A stretch of DNA of 44,228 nt from JAIBJP01 sp036506175 (GTDB lineage Bacteria > Actinomycetota > Thermoleophilia > Gaiellales > Gaiellaceae). Location of the stretch: assembly GCA_036506175.1 (NCBI GenBank), contig DASXSE010000023.1, positions 1 through 44,228 on the forward strand, in the 5' to 3' direction. Positions within the stretch are counted from its first letter, which is position 1. Each line of letters begins with the position of its first letter. Below the pieces are notes generated by a model that made no database searches, had not been told where the DNA came from, and worked only from the letters and a program-made list of their open reading frames with translations. The position numbers were made by a program, and so were the translations under genes. Below, in pieces: positions 1 to 9,228 of this stretch.

Positions 1-1425
1 CTCGGCGGCCAGGAGGCGGCGCAGCTCGTCGCGGCGATCACGATCGTCACCGGCGTCCTCTTTCTCCTCATGGCGTTGTTCAAGATGGGCTGGATCGCGC
101 AGTTCCTCTCGAAGGCGGTGATCACCGGGTTCCTGGCGGGCGCTGCGATCGACGTGACGATCGGTGAGCTTCCGAAGCTGACGGGGACGTCGTCGAGTGG
201 CGACAGCGCGTGGCGGGAGCTCGCGACGTGGATCCAGGGCCTTGACGAGATCAGCGGGACGACGCTTGTCGTCGGGCTCGTCTCGCTCGGCGTCATTCTC
301 GGGTTGAGATTTGCCGCGCCCGCCGTGCCGGGAGCGCTCGTGCTCGTGGTCGGCGGGCTCCTTGCGTCGTCCCTGTTCGACCTCGGCGCACACGGGGTCG
401 CCCTCGTCGGCGACGTGCCCCGCGGCTTGCCCAGTCCAGCGCTCCCCGACTGGGACCTCGTTCGAACCCATTTTTCGACGATTGGCATCGCGTCTGCGGC
501 GCTGCTCCTGATCGGCTTCTCGCAGACGGCGGGTGATGCGAGGGCGTTCGCGACCCGCCACCGCTACCGCATCGACGTGAATCAAGAGTCGGTCGCGCAG
601 GGCATGGCCAACGTCGGCGCCGGCGTGTTCCAGGGAATGCCCGTCTCGACGAGCCTGTCGGCGAGCTCGCTGAACGAGGCGGCGGGCGCGCGAACTCCGG
701 TCGCGTCGCTCACCACAGGGGGCCTCGTGCTGTTGACGTTGATCGTGCTTGCCCCCGTGTTCTCGCACCTTCCGAAGGCGGTGCTCGCGGCAGTGATCAT
801 CGACGCCGTCGTGTTCGGGATGATCGACGTCGCCGAGATACGGCGGCTCCATCGGGTTGCGCGGTTCGACTTCTGGATCGCGATCGCAGCCATCCTCGGC
901 GTGCTCTCTGTGGGCGTGCTCGCGGGCGTTGCCGTCGGAGTCGCCCTGTCGCTCGCGTGGCTGATCTACGTTGCGACCTCGCCGAGGATGCCGGTGCTCG
1001 GCCGTGAGGCCGGTACGCAGGTGTTCCGGGAACTGGACGATCATCCCGGGGACGAGACGTTCCCGGGGATCGGGGTCGTGCGGCTCGACAGCGGCCTCTT
1101 CTTCGCCACCGCCGAGGCGCTCGACAGCCGCGTCCGTGCGGTCATCCAGGAGAGCGAGCCGAGATTGCACGCGCTCGTCCTCGACCTAGAGGGCGTGGAC
1201 TTCGTCGACTCCCAAGGAGCGGCAAAGCTGGCCGAGCTCCACGAGGTCGCCGGCGCCGACGGTGTCACGCTGCGCCTGGCCCGGTCCAAGCCGCAAGTCG
1301 TCGCGACTCTCGAGGCAGACGGAATCGTCGCTGCGCTCGGCGACGACCACATCCACGGCAACGTTCACGAAGCCGTCGAGGCGCAGCTGGCGGCCGATCG
1401 GCGCGCTCATCGCCCAGCCTCATAG
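1..1425 (+). CDS. SulP-family anion permease with C-terminal STAS domain (5' end cut by window)
   Basis: The reading frame is open from base 1, and the first visible ATG (70) is internal, so this is the C-terminal ~474 residues of a longer protein. The membrane part shows hydrophobic helices and the SulP-like segment around 'FLSKAVITGFLAGAAIDVTIGE' (approximate). A C-terminal STAS domain of about 100 residues follows, with the characteristic 'LDLEGVDFVDSQGA' segment. SulP proteins move sulfate, bicarbonate or other anions across the inner membrane, and STAS modulates transport. The substrate cannot be read from the sequence. The gene converges on the next gene, with a 6-nt overlap of their stop regions. 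Family assignment is confident; specificity is unknown. Confidence 0.9.
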   Translation, partial: LGGQEAAQLVAAITIVTGVLFLLMALFKMGWIAQFLSKAVITGFLAGAAIDVTIGELPKLTGTSSSGDSAWRELATWIQGLDEISGTTLVVGLVSLGVILGLRFAAPAVPGALVLVVGGLLASSLFDLGAHGVALVGDVPRGLPSPALPDWDLVRTHFSTIGIASAALLLIGFSQTAGDARAFATRHRYRIDVNQESVAQGMANVGAGVFQGMPVSTSLSASSLNEAAGARTPVASLTTGGLVLLTLIVLAPVFSHLPKAVLAAVIIDAVVFGMIDVAEIRRLHRVARFDFWIAIAAILGVLSVGVLAGVAVGVALSLAWLIYVATSPRMPVLGREAGTQVFRELDDHPGDETFPGIGVVRLDSGLFFATAEALDSRVRAVIQESEPRLHALVLDLEGVDFVDSQGAAKLAELHEVAGADGVTLRLARSKPQVVATLEADGIVAALGDDHIHGNVHEAVEAQLAADRRAHRPAS

Positions 1426-1875
1426 GCGTACGGGGACGCGCCGGTCGTTGGAGGCGAGGACGAACGACGCCGTCGCTTGCGCTCGATACAAGCGATGGGG
1501 TGCCTCGGCGGTGACGTCGGCCGGAGTCCAGTCGCTCAGCCCCGTTCTGAGCGACTTCTCCGCAAACACCCCTATCGCGTGCTCGAGGCTGTCGCCGCCG
1601 ACCTCTTCAGCCACCGCGTCGACGTAGACGGCCTCGGCGGCGCTTGGCGCGACGTTCGAGTCGAACACAACGAGCGCGACGGCTGCGCGTGCCTTGATGT
1701 TGAGGGAGTGCTGAGCGTCGGGTCGCGAGACCCATAGGAAATCCGTGTAGTGCTCGTGCGCGAACCACACCGGCGACGCCCACGGGCGTCCATCAGCGTC
1801 CGCTGTGGCAATGGTCATGTACCGACTGCGGTCGATCAGCTCTCGCGCAGATGCTGCGCCCGTGGGGTCAGTCAT
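1420..1875 (-). CDS. Pyridoxamine 5'-phosphate oxidase-fold (split-barrel) protein
   Basis: About 151 residues from an ATG at 1875; an upstream in-frame ATG at 1893 would add six residues (MVEPPS). The N-terminal half has the split-barrel flavin-binding pattern 'YMTIATADADGRPWASPVWF', followed by a conserved-looking 'FLWVSRPDAQHSLNIKA'. This family binds FMN or F420 in small cytoplasmic dimers. The exact cofactor and substrate cannot be decided, and it is not obviously PdxH, which is longer. It is divergent from the adenylate cyclase gene (about 32 bp between chosen starts) and convergent with the SulP gene. Confidence 0.8.
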   Translation of the reverse strand: MTDPTGAASARELIDRSRYMTIATADADGRPWASPVWFAHEHYTDFLWVSRPDAQHSLNIKARAAVALVVFDSNVAPSAAEAVYVDAVAEEVGGDSLEHAIGVFAEKSLRTGLSDWTPADVTAEAPHRLYRAQATASFVLASNDRRVPVRL

Positions 1876-1907
1876 CGAAGGCGGCTCCACCATTAACGTT
1901 TTCCGCG

Positions 1908-3209
1908 ATGCACGTCCTTAACCGAATAGGAGCAGCGACGCATCGCGTCACCACACGCCTGTCGCTCGTCGGCGCGGATCCCCGGGACGACGAGGACCTG
2001 CGTGCTCGAAAGGCGCTGCTGGTCCTGATCTCGGTGTTGATCCTGCCCGTCGCGGCGTTGTGGGGTGCGCTGTATCTCGCGTTCGGATCATGGGTCGGGG
2101 TGGTGCCCCTCGTGTACTTCGGCATCCTGATCGGTGCGATCGCGGTGTTCGCGCGCACGCGCGACTTCCCGTGGCTGCTGCGGGTCGGCCAGGTCGACAT
2201 CCTGCTCGCGCCGACGCTGTCGATGATCCCCCTCGGCGGATTCCTCGCCGCGGGAGGCGTGGGGTTGTGGGGCATTCTCGCCCCGCTCGCGGCGCTCGTG
2301 TTCAACGACGTCCGTTCGGCGGTTCGGTGGTACCTGGCGTGGGTAGTCGTGTTCCTCGGATCGGGGATCGCGGGCGAGATCATCGGCCCGGTCTGGGAGC
2401 CGGTCCCCCGCTGGTTCACGACCACGATGCTGGCGCTGAACATCGTGGTTGGCGGGGCTCTCGTCTTCACCCTGCTCGCCGTTTTCGCCAGTCAGCGGAG
2501 CGCAGCGCTGGCAGCCCTTCGAGTGGAACAGGCCAAGGCCGAAAACCTCCTGCTCAACATCCTGCCGAGCTCTATCGCCGACAAGCTGAAGGCGCAGACC
2601 CAGCCGATCGCCGATCAGTTCGTGTCCGCCTCGATCCTCTTCGCCGACGTGGTCGACTTCACACCTTGGTCGGAGCAGCTTGAGCCGGCAGACGTGGTCG
2701 GCTACCTGGATCACCTCTTCAGTCATTTCGATGAGCTCGCGGAGCGGTACGGCCTCGAGAAGATCAAGACCATCGGTGACTGCTACATGGTCGCCGCGGG
2801 CGTTCCGACACCTCGTCCCGACCACGCTCCCGCGCTCGCGCTCATGGCACTCGACATGCTCGAGACGATGCGCTCGAACGACGAGGTCGGCCACCTCGGC
2901 CTCGAGCTGCGGGTCGGCATCAATTCAGGCCCGGTCGTGGCCGGCGTGATCGGCCGCAAGCGCTTCCTCTACGACCTCTGGGGGGACGCCGTGAATACGG
3001 CCAGTCGCATGGAGTCCCACGGGACGCCGGGGAGGATCCAGATCACGCGCGCGACCTACGAACTGCTCGCCGACGAGTTCGAGTGCGAGCCGCGGGGCCC
3101 GATCGCGGTCAAGGGGAAGGGCGAGATCGAGGCGTGGTACCTCGTCCGCCGCCGGGCCGACCGTCCGTCGGCCGCCGACTCGCTTGTAGCGCCTTTGCGT
3201 CAGAAGTGA
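1908..3209 (+). CDS. Membrane class III adenylate cyclase (Rv1625c-like)
   Basis: I chose the ATG at 1908. The frame extends to an ATG at 1851, but that would run into the divergent gene's start. The N-terminal ~200 residues contain about six hydrophobic segments. A linker (RVEQAKAENLLLNILP) follows, then one cyclase catalytic domain. Metal-binding Asp residues are in 'FADVVDFT' and 'IGDCYM'. The Lys in 'EKIKTIGD' and the Asp in 'YDLWGD' are the adenine-selecting pair, and Asn/Arg of 'AVNTASRME' are the transition-state residues. One six-helix bundle plus one catalytic domain is half of a mammalian cyclase, so it should act as a homodimer making cAMP at the membrane. Confidence 0.93.
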   Translation: MHVLNRIGAATHRVTTRLSLVGADPRDDEDLRARKALLVLISVLILPVAALWGALYLAFGSWVGVVPLVYFGILIGAIAVFARTRDFPWLLRVGQVDILLAPTLSMIPLGGFLAAGGVGLWGILAPLAALVFNDVRSAVRWYLAWVVVFLGSGIAGEIIGPVWEPVPRWFTTTMLALNIVVGGALVFTLLAVFASQRSAALAALRVEQAKAENLLLNILPSSIADKLKAQTQPIADQFVSASILFADVVDFTPWSEQLEPADVVGYLDHLFSHFDELAERYGLEKIKTIGDCYMVAAGVPTPRPDHAPALALMALDMLETMRSNDEVGHLGLELRVGINSGPVVAGVIGRKRFLYDLWGDAVNTASRMESHGTPGRIQITRATYELLADEFECEPRGPIAVKGKGEIEAWYLVRRRADRPSAADSLVAPLRQK

Positions 3210-3264
3210 ATCGAAGGCCGCGCACGGTCTAGAGGCGGGTGCCGGTGCGCGCTATCACCCGTGC

Positions 3265-4116
3265 ATGGCACGAAAACTCGTTGTTGCCTTGTTTTTGCTC
3301 GCAGTCGGCGCCGGGGTCGCTTTGGCTGCGATCCCGGACCGCAACGGCGTGATTCACGGCTGCCGAAATACACGCACCGGTCTCTTGCGCGTCATTAAGA
3401 GCACGGCGCACTGTCGTGTCGGCGAGCGGGCGCTGAACTGGAACGTGAGGGGACCGCAAGGGCCGCAGGGGCCGCCGGGGCCGCAGGGTGAGCCGGGAGC
3501 GAGCCTGGAGTCCTTCGAGGCGCTCAGTGGGGTCGCGTGCAACACAGGGACGAACAGCGGGACGATCGCGATCGAATACGAAGCCTCGGGCGAGGCGCAC
3601 CTCCGTTGCGTCGTGCCGCCCGTGGCGTCGACGATTCGCATCAACGAGTTCTCGACAGGAACGACAGGTGCGCCGACCGACGAGTTCGTGGAGTTGGTCA
3701 ACGCCGGGCCGCAGGCCGTCGATCTCTCGGGCTACAAGCTCGTGTACCGCTCGGCCACGGGAACGAACGATGCCTCACTGGGCACCCTGCCGGCAGGGAC
3801 GACCCTGGCCTCCGGCGCCTTCTTCCTCCTCGGCGGCGCAGGATACGCAGGCGCACACCCGGCTGACCGCACGTTCAACATCAGCCCTTCGGCGGCCGGC
3901 GGCGGGTTGGGTCTCCGCGATGCGTCGGGGCTCCTTGTCGACTCGGTGGCGTGGGGAACAGGGACCAACGCGTTCATCGAAGGCACAGTTGCCGCCGCGC
4001 CGGCAACGACTGCGGCGCCTGGACGGTCAGACGCGCGTCACCCGGACGGGCACGACACGAACGACAACGGGACCGACTTCAGCGAAGGCGACCCGACGCC
4101 GGGGATGCCGAACTAG
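3265..4116 (+). CDS. Exported lamin-tail-domain protein with collagen-like stretch
   Basis: 283 residues. Residues 1-21 form a signal peptide (MARKLVVALFLLAVGAGVALA). A short module follows (AIPDRNGVIHGC...LRVIK...LNWN), of a kind I know from other actinobacterial surface proteins. Next come five Gly-X-Y triplets at residues 63-78 (GPQGPQGPPGPQGEPG). From about residue 122 there is a lamin-tail (LTD) fold with 'IRINEFSTG', 'EFVELVN', 'VDLSGYKLVY' and 'SGAFFLLGG'. LTD domains occur in secreted or surface proteins, often beside nucleases; no catalytic domain is present here. The C-terminus is Asp/Gly/Asn-rich. Its stop shares a CTAG with infA on the other strand. Function is unknown beyond a likely extracellular binding role. 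Confidence 0.85.
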   Translation: MARKLVVALFLLAVGAGVALAAIPDRNGVIHGCRNTRTGLLRVIKSTAHCRVGERALNWNVRGPQGPQGPPGPQGEPGASLESFEALSGVACNTGTNSGTIAIEYEASGEAHLRCVVPPVASTIRINEFSTGTTGAPTDEFVELVNAGPQAVDLSGYKLVYRSATGTNDASLGTLPAGTTLASGAFFLLGGAGYAGAHPADRTFNISPSAAGGGLGLRDASGLLVDSVAWGTGTNAFIEGTVAAAPATTAAPGRSDARHPDGHDTNDNGTDFSEGDPTPGMPN

Positions 4117-4334
4117 CGGTAGCGATAGACGATGCGGCCGCGGGAAAGGTCGTAGGGAGAGACCTCCACCTTCACGCGGTCGCCGGGGAAGATCTTGATG
4201 CGGAAACGGCGCATCTTGCCTGCGGTGTAGCCGAGCACCTCGTGCCCTTCGTCGAGCTTGATCTTGAACATGCCGTTCGGGAAGGCCTCGACGACCTCGC
4301 CCTCCATCTCGATCTTCTCTTCCTTTGTTGCCAT
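4113..4334 (-). CDS. infA: Translation initiation factor IF-1
   Basis: 73 residues, full length for the family, with the S1-like OB-fold sequence MATKEEKIEMEGEVVEAFPN, then 'MFKIKLDEGHEVLGYTAGKM' and 'PGDRVKVEVSPYDLSRGRI'. IF-1 binds the A site of the 30S subunit during initiation. The gene stands alone here rather than in the usual ribosomal-protein cluster, so another copy elsewhere is possible. It converges on the lamin-tail gene, and the two stop codons overlap in CTAG at 4113-4116. It is divergent from the small gene at 4397, with 62 bp between starts. I see no clear Shine-Dalgarno. Confidence 0.97.
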   Translation of the reverse strand: MATKEEKIEMEGEVVEAFPNGMFKIKLDEGHEVLGYTAGKMRRFRIKIFPGDRVKVEVSPYDLSRGRIVYRYR

Positions 4335-4396
4335 GCGCGCTTAAGGATACCCCGGTCGGGGGAGGGCACTGGGAAAAGCCGTCCTACAGTCCGTCC

Positions 4397-4669
4397 GTGG
4401 GGGTACTCACCGGCAATTTGCTTGGACGGAAACGCCGCAACGGCGTGGTGGGCCGTGTCCACCGCGAGACCTTCCGCTTCGTCTGTTATCTCGACCGGCT
4501 TCCGCCGCACATCCTCGAGGACGACGCGTTCAACACGCGTCACGCGAAGGATCCGGAAGTCGAGTGCGAGATCGAAGCTGATGACTTCGCCGCCGCTGTC
4601 GCAGAAGCGATTCGCGAGCTCGAGGACGACTTCACGCACGTCCTCGGGGTCGAGCGACTCTCGCTCTAG
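4397..4669 (+). CDS. Hypothetical small acidic-tailed protein
   Basis: A 90-residue protein from a GTG at 4397; the open frame also reaches an ATG at 4325, but that would overlap infA's start region. The N-terminus is basic (GRKRRNGVVGRVHRETFR) and the remainder acidic and helical (EIEADDFAAAVAEAIREL). I do not recognise a family. Codon use resembles its neighbours, and no competing real gene is visible on the opposite strand. It lies between infA (divergent) and dnaE (79 bp downstream, same strand). Confidence 0.55.
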   Translation: MGVLTGNLLGRKRRNGVVGRVHRETFRFVCYLDRLPPHILEDDAFNTRHAKDPEVECEIEADDFAAAVAEAIRELEDDFTHVLGVERLSL

Positions 4670-4748
4670 GCGCTCTCCGTTTACTGGACGACCAGCTTGC
4701 TCCGCGCAGTCCGGAACCGTCGGACCGCGGAGCTAGGATGGGGCGCCC

Positions 4749-7700
4749 GTGTCGAAGAGCCCTCAGGCGCCGTTCGTCCACCTCCACGTCCACTCCGAGT
4801 ACTCGATCCTCGACGGGGCTTGCCGGATTCCCGACCTCGCCGCGCGAGCGGCCGAGCTCGAGATGCCGGCTGTCGCTCTCACCGACCACGGCTCGCTCGC
4901 CGGTGCCGTAGAGCTCTACCGCGAGGCCGGGAACCAAGGAATCAAGCCGATCATCGGCTGCGAGGTCTACGTCTGCGACGACCGGCGCGCGCAGCTTAAG
5001 GGCTACAACCACCTGACGCTTCTGGCTGAGTCCAACGAGGGCTACGCCAACCTCATCAAGCTCGCGTCCGCGGGCTATCTCGAGGGGTACTACTACAAGC
5101 CGCGCGTCGACTGGGAGCTCCTGGCCGAGCGCTCTCAGGGCCTGATCGCGCTTTCCGGGTGCCTCTCCGGCCGGGTCAGCAAGGCCCTCGAGAACGGCAA
5201 CCGCGCCGAAGCCGAAACGGAGCTCGCCCGCCTGCGCGACATCTTCGGCCCCGAGAACACGTTCATCGAGATTCAGGACGCGGGGCTCGAAGTCCAGAAG
5301 GGCATCAACGCGACGCTCGCGGAGATCGGCAAGACGACCGGCTTGCCCCTCGTCGCGACCGGCGACGTCCATTACCTCCGCCACGAGGACGCGCGCGCAC
5401 ACGAGGCTCTCCTGTGCATCCAGTCCGGCGACTCGCTCCAGAACCCGAGCCGCTGGAAGTTCGACACCGACCAGTTCTATTTCAAGACCGGCCAGGAGAT
5501 GGCGAACGATTTCGCCGCGTATCCCGAGGCGCTCCGGAACACGCTCGAGCTCGCCGAGCGCTGCGCGGTGACGATGGAGCTCGGGCGCATCCTGCTGCCG
5601 AAGTTCCCGACGCCGAACGATCGCGACGCATTCGACTTCCTCGTCGAGTTGTGCGAGAAAGGCCTGGAAAAGCGATACGACAAGGTCACTCCTGAGCTGA
5701 ACGAGCGGCTCAAGTTCGAGCTGAAGACGATCAAGGAGATGGGCTTCGCGGACTACTTCCTGATCGTCTGGGACTTCATCGCCTTCGCGAAACGGAACGG
5801 AATCGGCGTCGGGCCCGGCCGGGGCAGCGCCGCGGGCTCACTCGCCGCCTACTGCCTCGAGATCACCGACGTCGACCCGATGCGCTACGGACTCCTTTTC
5901 GAGCGCTTCCTCAATCCCGGCCGCAAGTCGATGCCGGACATGGATCTCGACTTCTCGGTCCACGGGCGCGACCAGGTGATCAATTACGTCGCCGACAAGT
6001 ACGGGCGCGACCGCGTGGCGCAGATCATCACCTTCGGGACGATGATGGCGCGCGCCGCCGTACGCGACGCGGGCCGCGTCTTGGACATCCCGTACGGAAC
6101 CGTCGACCGGATCGCGAAGCTGATCCCGGAGGGCCCGAAGGTCTACCTCGACGACTGCATGAAGCCGGGTGCCGAGCTGAAGAAGGCCTACGACGAGGAC
6201 GAGATCGCACGCCAGATCGTCGATCTCGCGCGGCCTCTCGAGGGCCTGGTGCGTCAAGACTCGATTCATGCCGCCGGCGTCGTCATCGGCGACCGCCCGC
6301 TCACGGACTACGTGCCGCTGCAGCAAAAGGGGGCCGATCAAGAGGTTGTCACTCAGTTCGCCATGGGCGACGTCGAAGCACTCGGCCTGCTGAAGATCGA
6401 TTTCCTCGGCCTCCGCAACCTTGACGTCATCGACAAGGCGGAGGAGCTAACGGGAATCGACATCGCGAACGTCCCGCTCGACGATGCGAAGACGTACGAG
6501 ATGCTCGCGCGCGGCGACTCGGTCGGCGTCTTCCAGTTCGAGGGCTCGGGCATGCGCGAGGCCCTCCGCCAGGTGAAGCCGACCCAGTTTGAGGACCTGA
6601 TCGCGCTCGTCGCGCTCTATCGACCCGGCCCGATGGGCTACATCCCCGTCTACGGGAAGCGCAAGGCGGGTCTCGAGCAGCCCCAGTACGCCGACCCGCG
6701 CCTGGAGCCGATTACCGGGCCCACGTACGGCATTTGCATCTACCAGGAGCAGTACATGGAGATCGCCAAGCAGCTGGCCGGCTTCTCACCGGCAGAGGCG
6801 GACGACCTCCGCAAGGCGATCGGCAAGAAGATCCATTCGCTGATGGCCTCCCTCAAGGATAAGTTCCTGGAGGGTTGCGCCGCGAACAACGTCACGCCCG
6901 CGGTGGCGAACCAGCTCTGGAAGGACATGGAGCAGGCGCAGGACTACTCCTTCAACAAGTCGCATGCCGCCTGTTACGCGCTGATCGCGTACCGGACCGC
7001 GTACCTCAAGGCGCACTACCCGGCCGAGTACATGGCGGCGCTGATCTCCTCCGTCATGAGCACAAAGGATCGCGTGCCCTTCTACGTCGCTGCGTGCGAG
7101 GAGATGGGCATCGAGGTCGAGCCGCCCGACGTGAACGAGTCGCAGGTCGACTTCGCGGTGATCGAGGGCAAGATCCGCTTCGGCCTGAACGCGGTCAAGA
7201 ACGTGGGGGAGAGCGCGGCGCGTTCGATCGTCGCGGCGCGGGAAACGGATGGGCCTTACTCCTCCATCTGGGACTTTGTCGAGCGGGTCGACCTGCAAGC
7301 GGTGAACAGGCGCGCTCTCGAGGCTCTGGTGAAATGCGGGGCGCTCGCTTCGACCGGCGTTTCCAGGAAGGGCCTGCTCGACGAAGAAGGGCGGGCGCTG
7401 GACGTCGTCCTCAGCTGGGGGGCCCAGCACCAGGGCGACCGGCTCGTCGGCCAGAGCTCGATCTTCGATCTCGGAGACGAGACGAGCGCGCAGCCGCGCC
7501 ATCATCCGACGATCTCGACCGAAGAGTTCGAGAAGGGCGCGCTTCTCTCACTCGAGAAGGAGTCTCTCGGCGTCTACGTCTCCGAACATCCGCTGTCCGG
7601 AATCCGGGAGGCGCTGCGCCGGAAGACCGACGCGCAGATCGTCGAGCTCGAGCGTCGGCGCGACGGCGACGTCGTCACCGTCGGCGGCATCGTCGGCGCT

Positions 7701-8150
7701 CTCCGCCAGACGACGACGAAGAAGGGCGAGCCCATGGTCTTCATGCGGCTCGACGACGTCTCCGGCTCCGTCGAGGCGATCGTCTTCAACTCGGTCTACG
7801 GAGCGGCGCGCGACCTGCTCGAGCCGGACCGCATCCTCATCGTCAAGGGCCGGATCGACCACAAAGAAGGTGAGACGAAACTGATCGCGATGGAAGTGGC
7901 CCCGTTCGAGTCCATGCCCGAACGCACCGAGGTGCGGCTGAAGCTCGATGCGCGCAGGGCCCCGGCTGGCCTCGTCCGCGACCTGGCCACCCTGCTGCGC
8001 GACTATCCGGGAGAGATGAGCGTCGTCGCCGCAATCGAGACCTCGACCGGCCCGCTCATGCTCGCCTTCGGGCCGGAGTATCGCGTTCGGCCTGAGCCTG
8101 ATTTCTTCGCCGAGGTCAAATCGCTCCTCGGAGAGGCCGCAATTTCGTGA
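4749..8150 (+). CDS. dnaE: DNA polymerase III alpha subunit (replicative polymerase)
   Basis: 1133 residues from a GTG start. Residues 7 to about 210 form the PHP domain, starting 'FVHLHVHSEYSILDGA' and containing 'ALTDHGSLAGAVELY'. The palm carries 'GPGRGSAAGSLAAYCL' and the metal-binding 'PDMDLDFSV' near residue 396. 'GVFQFEGSGMREALRQ' and 'YRPGPMGYIP' are typical DnaE fingers/thumb segments. An OB-fold lies near residues 975-1050 (VTVGGIVGALRQTTTKKGEP). It is of the DnaE1 type, has the normal length, and contains no intein. It catalyses chromosomal DNA synthesis with the clamp and clamp loader. It starts 79 bp after the previous gene and 35 bp before the next. Confidence 0.98.
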   Translation: MSKSPQAPFVHLHVHSEYSILDGACRIPDLAARAAELEMPAVALTDHGSLAGAVELYREAGNQGIKPIIGCEVYVCDDRRAQLKGYNHLTLLAESNEGYANLIKLASAGYLEGYYYKPRVDWELLAERSQGLIALSGCLSGRVSKALENGNRAEAETELARLRDIFGPENTFIEIQDAGLEVQKGINATLAEIGKTTGLPLVATGDVHYLRHEDARAHEALLCIQSGDSLQNPSRWKFDTDQFYFKTGQEMANDFAAYPEALRNTLELAERCAVTMELGRILLPKFPTPNDRDAFDFLVELCEKGLEKRYDKVTPELNERLKFELKTIKEMGFADYFLIVWDFIAFAKRNGIGVGPGRGSAAGSLAAYCLEITDVDPMRYGLLFERFLNPGRKSMPDMDLDFSVHGRDQVINYVADKYGRDRVAQIITFGTMMARAAVRDAGRVLDIPYGTVDRIAKLIPEGPKVYLDDCMKPGAELKKAYDEDEIARQIVDLARPLEGLVRQDSIHAAGVVIGDRPLTDYVPLQQKGADQEVVTQFAMGDVEALGLLKIDFLGLRNLDVIDKAEELTGIDIANVPLDDAKTYEMLARGDSVGVFQFEGSGMREALRQVKPTQFEDLIALVALYRPGPMGYIPVYGKRKAGLEQPQYADPRLEPITGPTYGICIYQEQYMEIAKQLAGFSPAEADDLRKAIGKKIHSLMASLKDKFLEGCAANNVTPAVANQLWKDMEQAQDYSFNKSHAACYALIAYRTAYLKAHYPAEYMAALISSVMSTKDRVPFYVAACEEMGIEVEPPDVNESQVDFAVIEGKIRFGLNAVKNVGESAARSIVAARETDGPYSSIWDFVERVDLQAVNRRALEALVKCGALASTGVSRKGLLDEEGRALDVVLSWGAQHQGDRLVGQSSIFDLGDETSAQPRHHPTISTEEFEKGALLSLEKESLGVYVSEHPLSGIREALRRKTDAQIVELERRRDGDVVTVGGIVGALRQTTTKKGEPMVFMRLDDVSGSVEAIVFNSVYGAARDLLEPDRILIVKGRIDHKEGETKLIAMEVAPFESMPERTEVRLKLDARRAPAGLVRDLATLLRDYPGEMSVVAAIETSTGPLMLAFGPEYRVRPEPDFFAEVKSLLGEAAIS

Positions 8151-8185
8151 TTTAGCAGGGGGTTTGCCTCGGACCCGCGCTGGGA

Positions 8186-9058
8186 ATGAGGGGGGTGATG
8201 CGGCTTCCTGCGGTCCGGGCACTCCTGTGCACGGCGCTCCTGCTAGGCGGGATCACGAGTGGTGCAGCCATCGCCGGGACGGTGGATCCCATCGATACGA
8301 TCACGTCTGCAGTCTCCACTGTCGTAGGGCAGACGACGGTTGTTTCCGATCTCGCCGGGACTGCGACCGGCGCCACGGCAGGGACGTCGGCAGCAACGTC
8401 CAGCGGCTCGCTTGCACAAGTGACGAGCTCACTCACCGGTTCTGGGACACAGTCTTCGAGCGACGGCGGTTCGTCGGCACAGCCCAAGCGGAGAGCGAGC
8501 GCTTCCAACCCGGGCTCGCCCCGCACGCGCTTCGACCGCCTCCCCCGGCGCTATGAGCTCCTGCTCGAGCGAATCGAGCTCGGGCACCATGTCCGCGCGA
8601 ACCTCGCCCGGCTGAAAGCTCTCCTCGCGTCTGCGTCGCCGGAGTTCCGAGCACGATTATTGAGGCTCATCCGTGCGGAGATCAGCCGCCTCGAAAGAGG
8701 TGGCCTAACGCCGAGTGAGCGCTCGGCAGTCCGTCGCTTGCAGTTCCTCATCGAAGTCATCGGCGCTCCGACAGCCGGCGGCGCCACAGCCGCGCAGTCG
8801 TTCAGAACAGCGCGGGTGGCCGCGGGAGAGGTGCTCTCGGCGACCGCTGGTGGACGCTCCGCGTCCGAAGCGGTCGCCGCTCAGCACGAGCCTCCAAGCG
8901 GAGGCGGGATCCCGAGCGGCGATTCGTCGCCTCACTTCTTGCCGTATATCGCGCCCGGTCGCGATTGGTGGGCCATCCTCGGGGTGGTCGCAAGCTTTCT
9001 CGGTGCATGCCTTCTGTTCACGCTCCTGCTCGGGGGTCGAAGGCATGGCCCGGCCTGA
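8186..9058 (+). CDS. Exported membrane-anchored protein of unknown function
   Basis: 290 residues from ATG 8186; ATG 8198 is an alternative that removes MRGV. The N-terminus is a signal peptide (MRLPAVRALLCTALLLGG...AAIAG). A long Ser/Thr/Gly-rich low-complexity stretch follows, then a helical, charged region around residues 110-190 (RYELLLERIELGHHVRANLARL, approximate). The C-terminus has one hydrophobic helix (WWAILGVVASFLGACLLFTLLL) followed by RRHGPA, like a surface protein anchored by its tail. No recognised family. A strong hairpin follows about 120 bp downstream. Confidence 0.6.
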   Translation: MRGVMRLPAVRALLCTALLLGGITSGAAIAGTVDPIDTITSAVSTVVGQTTVVSDLAGTATGATAGTSAATSSGSLAQVTSSLTGSGTQSSSDGGSSAQPKRRASASNPGSPRTRFDRLPRRYELLLERIELGHHVRANLARLKALLASASPEFRARLLRLIRAEISRLERGGLTPSERSAVRRLQFLIEVIGAPTAGGATAAQSFRTARVAAGEVLSATAGGRSASEAVAAQHEPPSGGGIPSGDSSPHFLPYIAPGRDWWAILGVVASFLGACLLFTLLLGGRRHGPA

Positions 9059-9178
9059 GTGCGAGCGCGCTTGGGATCACGTCGGGATCGGGGATGTACT
9101 CCATCTACGGCGGCACGCTCACTACGCCGCCCGCCTTCCGCATCGCAATCCGCATAGCCCCAGCCGGATAGAAAGAAA

Positions 9179-9202
9179 GGAGGGCGGCTTCAGCCGCCCT
9201 CC
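9179..9202. terminator. Bidirectional hairpin terminator
   Basis: A perfect 11-bp stem (9179-9189 with 9192-9202; GGAGGGCGGCT and its complement) lies between two convergent genes. On the - strand it is followed by a T-rich run (CCTTTCTTTC), and on the + strand by TCGGTTTAAC. It fits termination of both the exported-protein gene and the PRC-barrel gene. The 9059-9178 stretch before it shows no gene or tRNA-like structure that I could find. Confidence 0.8.
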
Positions 9203-9228
9203 TCGGTTTAACCTCTTGTCGCTTGGCT

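Noticed and set aside
4632..5402. Long open frames on the strand opposite dnaE and other genes
   Set aside because: They mirror codon bias of the real genes in a high-GC genome and show low-complexity Arg/Gly/Glu-rich sequence without family motifs.
9059..9178. Possible RNA gene in the gap after the exported protein
   Set aside because: No tRNA arms, no TTCGA loop and no extended stem beyond the terminator could be found.
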